Assembly: GCA_021201095.1 (NCBI GenBank)
Contig: JAJQFO010000158.1
Span: 1 to 51,674 of the forward strand
Source: Lachnospiraceae bacterium
Lineage (GTDB): Bacteria > Bacillota > Clostridia > Lachnospirales > Lachnospiraceae
DNA length: 51,674 nt
Direction of reading: 5' to 3'
The notes under the pieces were generated by a model. That model saw only the letters and a list, made by a program, of their open reading frames with translations. It was not told the origin of the DNA and did not search any database. Every line of letters begins with the position of its first letter. Position 1 is the stretch's first letter. A program made the translations under genes and the position numbers. Positions 1 through 8,467 of this stretch are shown one piece after another.

Positions 1-1
1 A

Positions 2-478
2 CATAATATTGATGATAAAGTAATGTCGATTTCCCCACAAATCGAGAAAGACAATCGTGTTTTCATTGGTATTATTGTTATTTTAGGTGTTCACAAATAC
101 TGTATTCCACTTTCATCACCAAAAGAGAAACATAAGAAAATGAGAAATTCTATGGATTTTTCTAAAATAGAGACAAATGGAAAGCTTATTGGAGTATTAA
201 ATTTTAATTTGATGATTCCGATAGAAGAGGAGTTATTGCAGCTTGTCGATCTGTCTGATTATAAGCGGGATCGTGAAAATATTAAACATTACAAACAATT
301 GTGCAGACAGGAATTGGAATGGTGTATACTCCATCATGAGACAATATGCAATAAGGCAAATGTTTTATATAAGAAGTATATTTCTGGAGAAGTATTTGCA
401 GGACGTGATCGTTGCCTGAATTTTCAAAGGCTCGAAACAGAATGCCGAAAATATGTTTCCAAAAAGAAAAATAAATGA
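2..478 (+). CDS. Type III toxin-antitoxin endoribonuclease, ToxN/AbiQ family (5' end outside window)
   Basis: C-terminal part of an endoribonuclease toxin of the ToxN/AbiQ family, which cleaves RNA and is held inactive by a repeat-structured antitoxin RNA. The frame is open from base 2, so the gene starts upstream. The first in-frame ATG at 23 lies inside the conserved N-terminal part (residues DDKVM precede a variable stretch and then FIGIIV) and is not taken as the start. Family hallmarks seen are HKYCIPLSSPKEKHKKM, which carries the Ser and Lys residues of the active-site pocket in characterised ToxN proteins, and GKLIGVLNFNLMIPI. The C-terminus is Lys-rich and complete at a TGA. Base composition is clearly more AT-rich than the genes that follow, which fits acquisition by transfer (inference). 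The antitoxin repeats would normally lie just upstream, outside this window. Confidence 0.85.
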   Translation, partial: HNIDDKVMSISPQIEKDNRVFIGIIVILGVHKYCIPLSSPKEKHKKMRNSMDFSKIETNGKLIGVLNFNLMIPIEEELLQLVDLSDYKRDRENIKHYKQLCRQELEWCILHHETICNKANVLYKKYISGEVFAGRDRCLNFQRLETECRKYVSKKKNK

Positions 479-503
479 GGCAGCTGAGGCAGGCTTTTCT
501 TCC

Positions 504-532
504 TTGTAAATAAATTTCGGTTGTGCTATCAT
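504..532 (+). promoter_or_regulatory. Candidate sigma-A promoter for the thioesterase gene
   Basis: TTGTAA (504-509), a 17-base spacer, and TATCAT (527-532), placed 85 bases before the thioesterase start and just after the toxin gene. Matches to the consensus are moderate and this is based on sequence only. A GCGGC-NNNN-GCCGC palindrome lies in the leader at 587-600. Confidence 0.4.
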
Positions 533-616
533 GGCTTCAGTTTGGATGTAAGCACTGACGACATATTGACTGAGGAAACGGCAAGCGCGGCAGGGGCCGC
601 ACCAGGAGAGGAAATC

Positions 617-1429
617 ATGGCATATCAATTTGACGGAAGGATCCGATTCAGCGAGGTCGGGCCGGACCGGAGACTTACTTTAGTTTCTCTTGTAGATTAT
701 TTTCAGGACTGCTCGACCTTCCATTCGGAGGCCTGCGGGAACGGGATTGACTGTCTGGACGCGTATGGCTGTGTTTGGATGATCCTGTTCTGGCAGATCG
801 ATATTTTGCGGATGCCCCTGCTCGGAGAGCATGTGATCACACAGACCTGGCCTTATGGATTTCAGGCGTTTTACGGCTACCGTAATTTTGCCATGCTGGA
901 CGACGATGGAAACTATCTGGCGAAGGCAAACAGTGTCTGGGCGCTGATTGATGTAAAGAGCGGGCGGCCGATCAAGGTGCGAAAGGAAGTCATAAGCGGT
1001 TATGAGATGGAACCGCGGCTGGAGATGGAATACCTTCCGCGCAAAATTCAGCTCCCCGGCGAGGGCGAGCAGATGGAGCCGTTCTGGGTAGGACGGCAGC
1101 ATCTGGACACGAACCATCATGTGAATAATGGGCAGTATATTTATATGGCGGAGGAATTTCTGCCGGAGGGATTTGTGACCGGGCGGCTCTGCGTAGAGTA
1201 CCGGCAGCAGGCACGGCTGCACGATGTGATTGTGCCGCATGTGTACCGGGAAGGGAATGACGGGAAGAACGGTGACGCATCTAAGGAAGCGGCATGCGCG
1301 GCAGAAGCCGCACCTGCCAGGTCGCGCGGCACAACGGAGAATCGCTGCGCGATTGGTGACACATTGATTGTGAGCCTTTGCGATGAGGCGGGGGTGCCGT
1401 ATGCGATTGTGAAAAATGAGCGGGCATAA
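617..1429 (+). CDS. Acyl-ACP thioesterase (FatA/FatB-like, double hotdog)
   Basis: Predicted cytosolic acyl-[acyl-carrier-protein] thioesterase of 270 residues, releasing fatty acids from ACP. The N-terminal hotdog includes FSEVGPDRRLTLVSLVDYFQDCS and a WPYGFQAFYGYRNF segment. The second hotdog carries LDTNHHVNNGQYI, the N-x-H-V-N-N motif of plant-type and bacterial FatA/B enzymes that contains catalytic Asn/His residues. The ATG at 617 is chosen because it follows a GGAGAGG site by 5-6 bases and homology begins there. The open frame extends upstream to 521 but that part has no family resemblance. Residues around 215-250 (bases about 1258-1350) are an Ala/Gly/Ser-rich insert just before the last strand, and its DNA contains two small palindromes of the kind seen between genes. 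The core active site looks intact, so activity is likely retained. Confidence 0.88.
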   Translation: MAYQFDGRIRFSEVGPDRRLTLVSLVDYFQDCSTFHSEACGNGIDCLDAYGCVWMILFWQIDILRMPLLGEHVITQTWPYGFQAFYGYRNFAMLDDDGNYLAKANSVWALIDVKSGRPIKVRKEVISGYEMEPRLEMEYLPRKIQLPGEGEQMEPFWVGRQHLDTNHHVNNGQYIYMAEEFLPEGFVTGRLCVEYRQQARLHDVIVPHVYREGNDGKNGDASKEAACAAEAAPARSRGTTENRCAIGDTLIVSLCDEAGVPYAIVKNERA

Positions 1430-1450
1430 TAACAATGCATATAACCGGGA

Positions 1451-1581
1451 AAGGAAATTTGCGGCTAAAGCTGCATTCGGGTCTACGCTTCGCTACGGTC
1501 CGTCCTGAACGCGTGCCACTGGCACGCAGGATCATCCGGCTCGCGCAGTGGTTAGGGTGAGAGGACTACCACTATCCGATT
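1451..1581 (+). repeat. Dispersed intergenic palindromic repeat, copy A
   Basis: Begins with a degenerate GCGGC-TAAA-GCTGC hairpin (1461-1474, one G-U pair) and ends with TATCCGATT (1573-1581). The same opening and closing motifs occur at 21601-21690 and 22891-22963. A perfect stem GCGTGCC / GGCACGC with loop ACT lies at 1511-1527. The whole space between the thioesterase and CvfB genes consists of this element. Copies are diverged, so boundaries are approximate. Confidence 0.55.
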
Positions 1582-1603
1582 ATAGAAGAAAATGAGGGAA
1601 AAA

Positions 1604-2554
1604 ATGCTTCGAGTAGGCGAGAAACAGGAGTTGACAGTTGTAAAAAAGACCGATTTTGGCATTTATCTGGCGGAAAACCAGGAGGAAGAGTCTTTTTCTG
1701 GAAAAAAGGTTTCAGGTGAAGGGGAGGGAACACCTCGTTTGGGAAGGAGAGTTCCTGACGGGCATGGAAAAAACCAGCAGCCAAAAAGGCGCGATTCCGA
1801 TGCGTCAGAGAAGGTCCTTCTCCCCAAAAAGGAAGTCCCGGAGGGCACGCAGACCGGCGACCGCCTGACGGTATTTTTATACCGGGATTCGAGTGACCGG
1901 CTGATCGCGACGCGCAGGGAGCCAATGCTGACGGTCGGGAAATTTGCGGTTCTGAAGGTAAAGGAAGTGGCGAAGATCGGCGCTTTCCTGGACTGGGGCC
2001 TGGAGAAGGATCTGCTGCTGCCGTTTCACGAGCAGACGGTGAAGGTGAAAGAAGGAGAGGAATGCCTGGCGGCGCTCTATGTGGACAGGAGCGGAAGACT
2101 CTGCGCGACCATGCGTGTCTATCCGTATCTTTATCACAACTCTCCGTACAATCCGGGCGATGAAGTGAGCGGCCGGGTCTATGAGACCAGCGGCAATTTT
2201 GGCACCTTTGTGGCCGTGGACGATAAGTATTCCGGACTGATTCCGCGGCGCGAGGGAGAGACGGGGCTGAAGCCCGGCGACCGGATTCATGCGCGGGTGA
2301 CCGGTGTGAAGGAGGACGGCAAGCTGGATTTAAGTGTCCGGGAGAAGGCGTATCTGCAGATGGATGAGGACGCCGAGATGGTGATGGGCGTGATTGAGGA
2401 GTACGCGGGCGTGCTTCCTTTTGACGACCGGGTGGATCCGGAGATTATCCGGCGCGAGTTCGGCCTGAGTAAAAATGCGTTCAAGCGTGCCGTCGGCCGC
2501 CTGATGAAGCAGGGGCGCGTTGAGATCCGTGACCGCAGGATTTATAAATTATGA
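1604..2554 (+). CDS. cvfB: CvfB/YitL family S1-domain RNA-binding protein
   Basis: S1-domain protein of the CvfB (conserved virulence factor B)/YitL family, 316 residues, cytosolic and probably RNA-binding. It shows consecutive S1-like domains: the first contains VVKKTDFGIYLAE, the second VGKFAVLKVKEVAKIGAFLDWG with DLLLPFHEQ, the third PGDEVSGRVYETSGNFGTFVAV, then a C-terminal winged-helix-like part (EIIRREFGLSKNAFKRAVGRLMKQGRV). The ATG at 1604 is preferred over an in-frame ATG at 1592 because GAGGGA (1594-1599) gives it a good ribosome site and homologues begin at this point. Residues about 24-70 (SFSGKK through SDASEK) are a hydrophilic insert splitting the first S1 domain. The family normally runs directly from IYLAE into VLLPKKEVP, which resumes here after the insert. 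Confidence 0.85.
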   Translation: MLRVGEKQELTVVKKTDFGIYLAENQEEESFSGKKVSGEGEGTPRLGRRVPDGHGKNQQPKRRDSDASEKVLLPKKEVPEGTQTGDRLTVFLYRDSSDRLIATRREPMLTVGKFAVLKVKEVAKIGAFLDWGLEKDLLLPFHEQTVKVKEGEECLAALYVDRSGRLCATMRVYPYLYHNSPYNPGDEVSGRVYETSGNFGTFVAVDDKYSGLIPRREGETGLKPGDRIHARVTGVKEDGKLDLSVREKAYLQMDEDAEMVMGVIEEYAGVLPFDDRVDPEIIRREFGLSKNAFKRAVGRLMKQGRVEIRDRRIYKL

Positions 2555-2594
2555 GAAGAAAACCGCTCTTCGTTCCACTTCGGTCGGCGAATAC

Positions 2595-2688
2595 CCCGTC
2601 CAAAGGACGGGATGCCACCCGGCGAGGGCCTGTGTCCTCGATTTTCTGCGAAAATCGGGACATGAAACGGACATCCACCGGATGTCCG
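2595..2688 (+). repeat. Cluster of three perfect short hairpins between cvfB and ridA
   Basis: Three perfect stems with 3-base loops: CCCGTCC/GGACGGG (2595-2611), CGATTTTC/GAAAATCG with loop TGC (2639-2657), and CGGACATCC/GGATGTCCG with loop ACC (2668-2688). None is followed by a T-tract, so they are not simple terminators. A 16-base stretch of the middle stem (2647-2662) recurs exactly at 3161-3176 on the other side of ridA. Confidence 0.6.
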
Positions 2689-2729
2689 GCGCCCTTCCGA
2701 TAAGTTAAATTATAAGGAGGACATCAGAC

Positions 2730-3104
2730 ATGAAAAAAGCAATCAGTACAGACAAGGCTCCGGCAGCGATCGGGCCGTATTCACAGGCAATTGAGACAGA
2801 CGGATTTGTATTTACCTCCGGCGTGATTCCGGTGGTTCCGGCAACGGGCGAAATCCCGGCCGGCGTGGAGGCGCAGGCGGAGCAGGCGTTTTCGAACCTG
2901 GCAGCGCTGCTGGAGGCTTCCGGCACCAGCATGGAGCAGGTGATCAAGACGACCGTATTTATTAAGGAAATGGATGACTTTGGCAAGATCAACGAAATCT
3001 ATGCGAAGTATTTTACCGGTGTATTTCCGGCGCGCTCGTGCGTGGAAGTGGCGAGGCTGCCGAAGGATGTGCTTCTGGAGGTAGAAGCGATCGCGGTGAA
3101 GTAA
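2730..3104 (+). CDS. ridA: RidA family reactive enamine/imine deaminase
   Basis: RidA/YjgF/YER057c family protein of 124 residues, the usual length. The family hydrolyses reactive 2-aminoacrylate-type enamines and imines released by PLP enzymes, protecting the cell from damage. Seen in the sequence: IGPYSQAI near residue 15, FTSGVIPV, the QAEQAFSNLAALLEASG helix, and the C-terminal PARSCVEVARLPKDVLLEVEAIA with the conserved Arg and Glu that bind the substrate carboxylate in family members. A strong AAGGAGG site precedes the ATG. It stands alone between two hairpin-rich spacers, so no operon partner is evident. Confidence 0.95.
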   Translation: MKKAISTDKAPAAIGPYSQAIETDGFVFTSGVIPVVPATGEIPAGVEAQAEQAFSNLAALLEASGTSMEQVIKTTVFIKEMDDFGKINEIYAKYFTGVFPARSCVEVARLPKDVLLEVEAIAVK

Positions 3105-3293
3105 CAGGATGGCTTCAGGGGCGGAGGGACTGGAATGGAACGCCTGCGCCCTTGGCTTTTTGCGAAAATCGGGACAGGGAGACTGTGCCGCTGGCACGCG
3201 TTTGGCACCGGGCGGAGCGTAGATCCGGGAGTGCGAAGCGCAATGAAATCCGCAGTATCATAGTTATAGTTCATCTGACAGAAAGGAGCCCCT
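3105..3293. other. Hairpin-rich spacer between ridA and dnaE
   Basis: No gene is visible. It holds a second exact copy of a 16-base sequence (3161-3176; other copy 2647-2662) and a perfect GTGCC-GCT-GGCAC hairpin (3185-3197). The dnaE ribosome site GAAAGGAG lies at 3281-3288. Confidence 0.6.
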
Positions 3294-6200
3294 TTGAATT
3301 TCACTCATTTGCATGTCCACACGGAATACAGTCTGCTGGACGGTTCGAACAAGATAAAAGAATATGTGAAACGGGTGAAGGAGCTCGGGATGGACAGCGC
3401 GGCGATTACCGATCACGGTGCGATGTACGGCGTGATTGATTTTTACCGCGCGGCCAGGGCAGAGGGCATCCGGCCGATTTTGGGCTGCGAGGTCTATGTC
3501 GCGCCGGGGTCCCGGTTTGACCGGGGCGGCGGAAAAGAGTCTTCTTCCCGCGAGCAGTCGGAGGATCGCTATTATCATCTGGTTTTGCTGGCGGAAAATA
3601 ATACCGGCTATCAGAATCTGATGAAAATTGTCTCGAAGGGCTATGTCGAAGGCTTTTACTACAAGCCGCGCGTGGACATGGAGGTCCTGCGGACTTACCA
3701 TGAGGGAATTATCGCGCTCAGTGCCTGTCTGGCGGGCGCGGTGCCGCGTTATCTGCAGCGGGGGATGTATGAGGAAGCCAAGGCGGCGGCCCGGGAGCAC
3801 CTGGAAATTTTTGGAGAGGGCAATTATTTCCTGGAGCTGCAGGACCACGGGATTCCGGCGCAGAAGCTGGTGAACCAGCAGCTGGTGCGGATGAGCCAGG
3901 AGCTGGGGATTCCGCTGGTGGCGACCAACGACGGCCACTACACGTATGAGGAGGACGCAGCGGCGCATGACGTGCTGCTTTGTCTGCAGACAGGCAAAAA
4001 GCTGGCGGACGAGGATCGGATGCGCTACGAAGGCGGCCAGTATTTTGTCAAATCTCCCGAACAGATGGCAGAGCTGTTTCCCTATGCGCCGCAGGCGCTG
4101 GAAAACACGCATAAAATTGCCGAGCGCTGTCAGGTGGAGATTGAGTTTGGCGTGACGAAGCTGCCGAAATTTGACGTGCCATCTCCCTATACTTCATGGG
4201 AATATCTGAACAAGCTCTGCTCGGAAGGACTCGTAAAACGGTACGGAGACCGTGCGGAGGAGATACGTCCCCGACTGGACTATGAGCTTTCCGTCATCCA
4301 GAAGATGGGATATGTGGATTATTTCCTGATTGTCTGGGATTTTATTCATTATGCGAGAGAACATGACATCATGGTCGGCCCCGGCAGAGGCTCGGCGGCC
4401 GGGAGCGTGGTGTCCTATACGCTGGGGATTACGCAGCTGGACCCGATTCGGTACAGCCTGCTTTTTGAGCGTTTTTTAAACCCGGAGCGTGTGTCCATGC
4501 CCGATATCGACGTGGATTTCTGCTTCGAGCGGCGCCAGGAAGTCATAGACTATGTGGTGCGCAAATATGGCAAGGACCGCGTGGTACAGATCGTGACCTT
4601 CGGTACCCTGGCGGCGAGAGGCGTGATCCGCGATGTGGGGCGGGTGATGGATCTGCCCTATGCGCTCTGTGATTCGATTTCAAAAATGGTGCCGAAGGAG
4701 CTGGATATCACGCTTGACAAAGCCCTGGAGATGAGCCAGGAGCTGCGCAAATTATACGATAGTGACGAACAGGTTCACGCACTGATCGACATGTCAAAGC
4801 GCCTGGAAGGGCTGCCGCGCCACACCTCCATGCACGCAGCCGGCGTGGTGATCAGCCAGAAGAGCGTGGATGAGTACGTGCCGCTTTCAAGGGCTTCTGA
4901 CGGCACGATTACGACCCAGTTCACCATGACGACGCTGGAAGAGCTGGGACTTCTGAAAATGGATTTCCTGGGGCTGCGGACCCTGACCGTGATCCAGAAC
5001 GCGGTCAAGCTGGCTGAGGCCAGCAGCGGGCGTAAGATCAACATTGATGAGATCGACTTTGATGACAAGGCGGTCTATGATTCTCTGGCCACCGGAAAGA
5101 CGGATGGCGTGTTCCAGCTGGAAAGCACGGGCATGAAGAATTTCATGAAGGAGCTCAAACCAGGCAATCTGGAGGATGTCGTCGCCGGGATTTCTCTGTA
5201 TCGGCCGGGCCCGATGGACTTTATACCGAAATATATTTACGGCAAAAATCATCCGGAGGACATTACCTACGACTGTCCGCAGCTGGAGCCGATTCTGAAG
5301 CCGACCTACGGCTGTATCGTTTATCAGGAGCAGGTTATGCAGATCGTGCGCGAGCTGGGCGGCTACACGCTGGGGCGCAGCGACCTGGTCCGCCGTGCGA
5401 TGTCCAAGAAAAAAGCTTCCGTGATGGCGAAGGAGCGGCAGAATTTTGTTTACGGCAACGCAGAAGAAGGTGTACCGGGCTGCATCGTCAACGGGATTGA
5501 TGAAAAAACGGCAAATAAGATTTTCGACGAGATGACCGATTTCGCGCGCTATGCCTTCAATAAGTCGCACGGCGCCGCCTATGCGGTGGTTTCCTACGAG
5601 ACTGCCTGGCTGAAATATTATTACCCTGTCGAATACATGGCCGCGCTGATGACCTCCGTGATCGACAATCCGGGCAAGGTGGCTGAGTATACACTTACCT
5701 GCAAGCATATGGGGATAGAGATCCTGCCGCCGAATATTAATACCTGTGTGAGTACGTTTTCAGTGGAGATTGTGAATCAGGATTCTTCTGTGAAAACTTC
5801 CGCTGCCGGGCAGAACGATGCGAAAACTGGTGTGGGGAGCAGTGCGCAAAACATTGCGGAAAGCGATGCGAAGAGCGATGCGCAGAAAGCCGGGAAAAAC
5901 GCGGAACCCCGGAACCGGATTCGTTATGCTTTAAGCGCCATCAAGAGCATCGGCCGTCCGGTCATCGACGGTGTGGTGGCCGAGCGGGAGCGGGGCGGCC
6001 CGTTCCGCAGCCTGCAGAATTTTATCGAGCGTGTCAGCGGCAATAAAGACGTCACCAAACGTACGCTGGAGGCTTTGATCAAAGCCGGTGCGATGGACTG
6101 CTTCGGTGCTACGCGCAAGCAGATGCTGATGGGCTTTCCGACGATCATGGATCAGGTGGCTGCCCAGAAAAAGGACTCCGTCTCCGGGCAGATGTCTCTG

Positions 6201-7181
6201 TTTGACCTGCTGGGTGAGGAAGAAAAAGAGAAATTTGAAGGGAAGCTGCCGGATGTCGGCGAATTTGACAAGGAGCAGCTGCTGGCTTTTGAAAAAGAGG
6301 TGCTGGGCATCTATATCAGCGGCCATCCGCTGGAGCGCTATGAGGAAAAATGGCGCAGGACGATTTCGAATGTCACAACGGATTTTCAGCTGGATGAGGA
6401 GACCGGCCTGCCGCACGTCAGGGACGGCGCGAAAGCCGTGGTCGGCGGAATGATCACAAACCGGACGATTAAATACACAAAGAAAAACCAGACCATGGCG
6501 TTTCTGACTCTGGAGGATCTGGTCGGTACGGTCGAGGTGGTGGTATTTCCGCGGGATTATGAAAACTACAATCGTTATCTGACGGAGGATAATAAAATAT
6601 TCGTGCGCGGCCGCGCCGACTGTCAGGATGACAAGCCGGGCAAGCTGATCAGTGAGCGCATCTGGCCGTTTGAACAGAGCGGCCCGGGCGCCGGGGACGG
6701 CGCTGCGGATGAAAGATACAGGACTGACGGCGTTTCCTATGGAGGAGCAGCAGCAAATGCAGCCGCCGGTTATGGTTATGGATATGCAGCGGAAACGGCT
6801 CCGGCTTATGGTACTTCGAATGGATATTCGGAAAGCAGGCCGGGAAGAAACGCTGCATCGTCCGGCCGCCCGGGCGCTTCCGGCGGAAGCAGCAGACCCC
6901 GTAACAATTACACTCCGCCGCGCCCGCAGGGGAATGGCCGTGAGCTCTGGGTACAGTTTGCCGACAAGCAGGAATATGCGCAGAAGGAGTCGCAGCTATT
7001 TGATGTTCTGCGAAAGAGCGAGGGCGAGGATTATGTCGTGATCTATGTGCGCAGCGAGCGCGCGGTGCGGCACCTCGGCGAGAACTGGGCGGTGGACGCA
7101 AATGAAGAACTGGTCGCCTCCCTGCAGGAAATATTCGGGGCGGAGAATGTAAAATTTGTGCAGAAAAAGATAAAGGATTAG
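3294..7181 (+). CDS. dnaE: DNA polymerase III alpha subunit (DnaE)
   Basis: Replicative C-family DNA polymerase alpha subunit, 1295 residues. It starts at TTG (3294), with GAAAGGAG just upstream; the first residues MNFTHLHVHTEYSLLDG are the usual PHP-domain start. The PHP metal-binding motifs look intact (HLHVH, ITDHG, NDGHY), suggesting a possible built-in exonuclease. Catalytic aspartates are seen in MPDIDVDFCFERR (about residue 403) and KMDFLGLRTL (about 556). A helix-hairpin-helix/OB region follows, including GGMITNRTIKYTKKNQTMAF. Two oddities: residues about 827-875 (bases 5773-5915) are a Ser/Ala/Asp/Lys-rich insert between thumb/fingers-type sequence and RIRYALSAIKSIG, and a Gly/Tyr/Ser/Pro-rich linker (about 1140-1215) precedes the last 80 residues. 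Essential function is expected. Confidence 0.95.
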   Translation: MNFTHLHVHTEYSLLDGSNKIKEYVKRVKELGMDSAAITDHGAMYGVIDFYRAARAEGIRPILGCEVYVAPGSRFDRGGGKESSSREQSEDRYYHLVLLAENNTGYQNLMKIVSKGYVEGFYYKPRVDMEVLRTYHEGIIALSACLAGAVPRYLQRGMYEEAKAAAREHLEIFGEGNYFLELQDHGIPAQKLVNQQLVRMSQELGIPLVATNDGHYTYEEDAAAHDVLLCLQTGKKLADEDRMRYEGGQYFVKSPEQMAELFPYAPQALENTHKIAERCQVEIEFGVTKLPKFDVPSPYTSWEYLNKLCSEGLVKRYGDRAEEIRPRLDYELSVIQKMGYVDYFLIVWDFIHYAREHDIMVGPGRGSAAGSVVSYTLGITQLDPIRYSLLFERFLNPERVSMPDIDVDFCFERRQEVIDYVVRKYGKDRVVQIVTFGTLAARGVIRDVGRVMDLPYALCDSISKMVPKELDITLDKALEMSQELRKLYDSDEQVHALIDMSKRLEGLPRHTSMHAAGVVISQKSVDEYVPLSRASDGTITTQFTMTTLEELGLLKMDFLGLRTLTVIQNAVKLAEASSGRKINIDEIDFDDKAVYDSLATGKTDGVFQLESTGMKNFMKELKPGNLEDVVAGISLYRPGPMDFIPKYIYGKNHPEDITYDCPQLEPILKPTYGCIVYQEQVMQIVRELGGYTLGRSDLVRRAMSKKKASVMAKERQNFVYGNAEEGVPGCIVNGIDEKTANKIFDEMTDFARYAFNKSHGAAYAVVSYETAWLKYYYPVEYMAALMTSVIDNPGKVAEYTLTCKHMGIEILPPNINTCVSTFSVEIVNQDSSVKTSAAGQNDAKTGVGSSAQNIAESDAKSDAQKAGKNAEPRNRIRYALSAIKSIGRPVIDGVVAERERGGPFRSLQNFIERVSGNKDVTKRTLEALIKAGAMDCFGATRKQMLMGFPTIMDQVAAQKKDSVSGQMSLFDLLGEEEKEKFEGKLPDVGEFDKEQLLAFEKEVLGIYISGHPLERYEEKWRRTISNVTTDFQLDEETGLPHVRDGAKAVVGGMITNRTIKYTKKNQTMAFLTLEDLVGTVEVVVFPRDYENYNRYLTEDNKIFVRGRADCQDDKPGKLISERIWPFEQSGPGAGDGAADERYRTDGVSYGGAAANAAAGYGYGYAAETAPAYGTSNGYSESRPGRNAASSGRPGASGGSSRPRNNYTPPRPQGNGRELWVQFADKQEYAQKESQLFDVLRKSEGEDYVVIYVRSERAVRHLGENWAVDANEELVASLQEIFGAENVKFVQKKIKD

Positions 7182-7260
7182 CAGCTGACTGCCATTTTTA
7201 GCCGCGATGTGATCGGCTTTCAAAGAAATACTGCAAAATTATAAACGGCACCCTTTGTCC

Positions 7261-7289
7261 TTTACAAACAGAAAAAAATGGATTAGAAT
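7261..7289 (+). promoter_or_regulatory. Candidate sigma-A promoter for pfkA
   Basis: TTTACA (7261-7266), 17-base spacer, TAGAAT (7284-7289), about 150 bases before the pfkA start. Good spacing and near-consensus boxes. The long leader contains no motif I recognise. Confidence 0.55.
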
Positions 7290-7442
7290 GAATTTCGGCT
7301 GAGCCTTTTGCCGTAACAGTTTTGCAACTGTTCAGCGTCTTCCTGGCTGCACAGTTTCCGGCTGCGAAGACAGGCATTGGCTGCGAATGAACAGAATAAT
7401 AGACCGCAGATACGCACAGCAGACGTACAGGAGGAATTTGTT

Positions 7443-8417
7443 ATGGCGAAAAAGGTAGAGACGATCGGCGTACTGACAAGCGGCGGAGACGCGCCGGGCA
7501 TGAATCCGGCCATACGCGCCGTTGTGCGCAAGGCGTTGTCGCAGGGCGTGAAGGTAAAGGGGATTTATCAGGGCTACAAGGGCCTGCTGAATGAGGAAAT
7601 AGAAGATCTGAACGCGCGAAATGTTTCAGATACGATTTCCAAGGGGGGCACGATTCTCTACACAGCCCGTTGTATGGAATTCATGACAAAAGAAGGGCAG
7701 GACGAGGGTGCGGAAGTCTGCCGGAAGCATGGCATAGACGGACTGGTCGTGATCGGCGGAGACGGCTCCTTCCGGGGCGCGCAGCAGCTGGCGGCCAGAG
7801 GGATTAATACGATCGGCGTGCCCGGCACAATCGACCTGGACATCGCCTGTACAGACTATACGATTGGATTTGACACTGCGGTGAATACCGCGATGGACGC
7901 GATTGATAAGGTCAGGGATACTTCGACCTCCCATGAGCGCTGCAGCATCATCGAGGTGATGGGCCGCAACGCCGGCTATATCGCTTTGTGGTGCGGGATC
8001 GCAAACGGCGCGGAGGACATTCTTCTGCCCGAGCAGTATGACTACGACGAGCAGGTGCTGATCAACAATATCATCAACAACCGCAAGCGCGGGAAAAAGC
8101 ATCACATTATCATCAATGCGGAGGGCATCGGGCATTCCACGAGTATGGCAAGGCGCATTGAGGCCGCGACCGGCATGGAGACGAGAGCTACTATCCTCGG
8201 ACATCTGCAGCGCGGCGGCAGCCCGACCTGCCGGGACCGCGTGTACGGCTCCATGATGGGGGCGATGGCTGCCGATCTTCTGATAGAAGGAAAAACAAAC
8301 CGGGTAGTCGCCTACAAAAATGGCGCCTATGTTGATTATGATATCGACGAAGCGCTTGCGATGCAGAAAGAGCTCCCGGAGTACATGGTGCGCGTGGCAA
8401 AGGCCATGCAGATCTGA
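7443..8417 (+). CDS. pfkA: ATP-dependent 6-phosphofructokinase
   Basis: Glycolytic phosphofructokinase converting fructose 6-phosphate and ATP to fructose 1,6-bisphosphate. It has 324 residues, the usual size of bacterial PfkA. Start ATG 7443 follows AGGAGGAATT; the open frame extends further upstream but homology starts at MAKKVETIGVLTSGGDAPG. ATP-type markers are the Gly residues in VVIGGDGSF and in VPGTID, where pyrophosphate-dependent enzymes have Asp and Lys. The catalytic segment reads GTIDLDIACTDYTIGFDTA: both aspartates are kept but the usual Asn between them is Leu. EVMGRNAGYIAL and HLQRGGSPTCRDR (substrate and effector binding) are present. It is monocistronic or at the head of a unit with the downstream methyltransferase 50 bases away. 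Confidence 0.95.
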   Translation: MAKKVETIGVLTSGGDAPGMNPAIRAVVRKALSQGVKVKGIYQGYKGLLNEEIEDLNARNVSDTISKGGTILYTARCMEFMTKEGQDEGAEVCRKHGIDGLVVIGGDGSFRGAQQLAARGINTIGVPGTIDLDIACTDYTIGFDTAVNTAMDAIDKVRDTSTSHERCSIIEVMGRNAGYIALWCGIANGAEDILLPEQYDYDEQVLINNIINNRKRGKKHHIIINAEGIGHSTSMARRIEAATGMETRATILGHLQRGGSPTCRDRVYGSMMGAMAADLLIEGKTNRVVAYKNGAYVDYDIDEALAMQKELPEYMVRVAKAMQI

Positions 8418-8467
8418 GAGAAGAAACGTGCGGATGGAATGTGAATCCAGACTGCAGGTGGACGGAT

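Noticed and set aside
521-616. Upstream extension of the thioesterase frame
   Set aside because: It overlaps the -10 region and leader palindrome, has no family similarity and no ribosome site.
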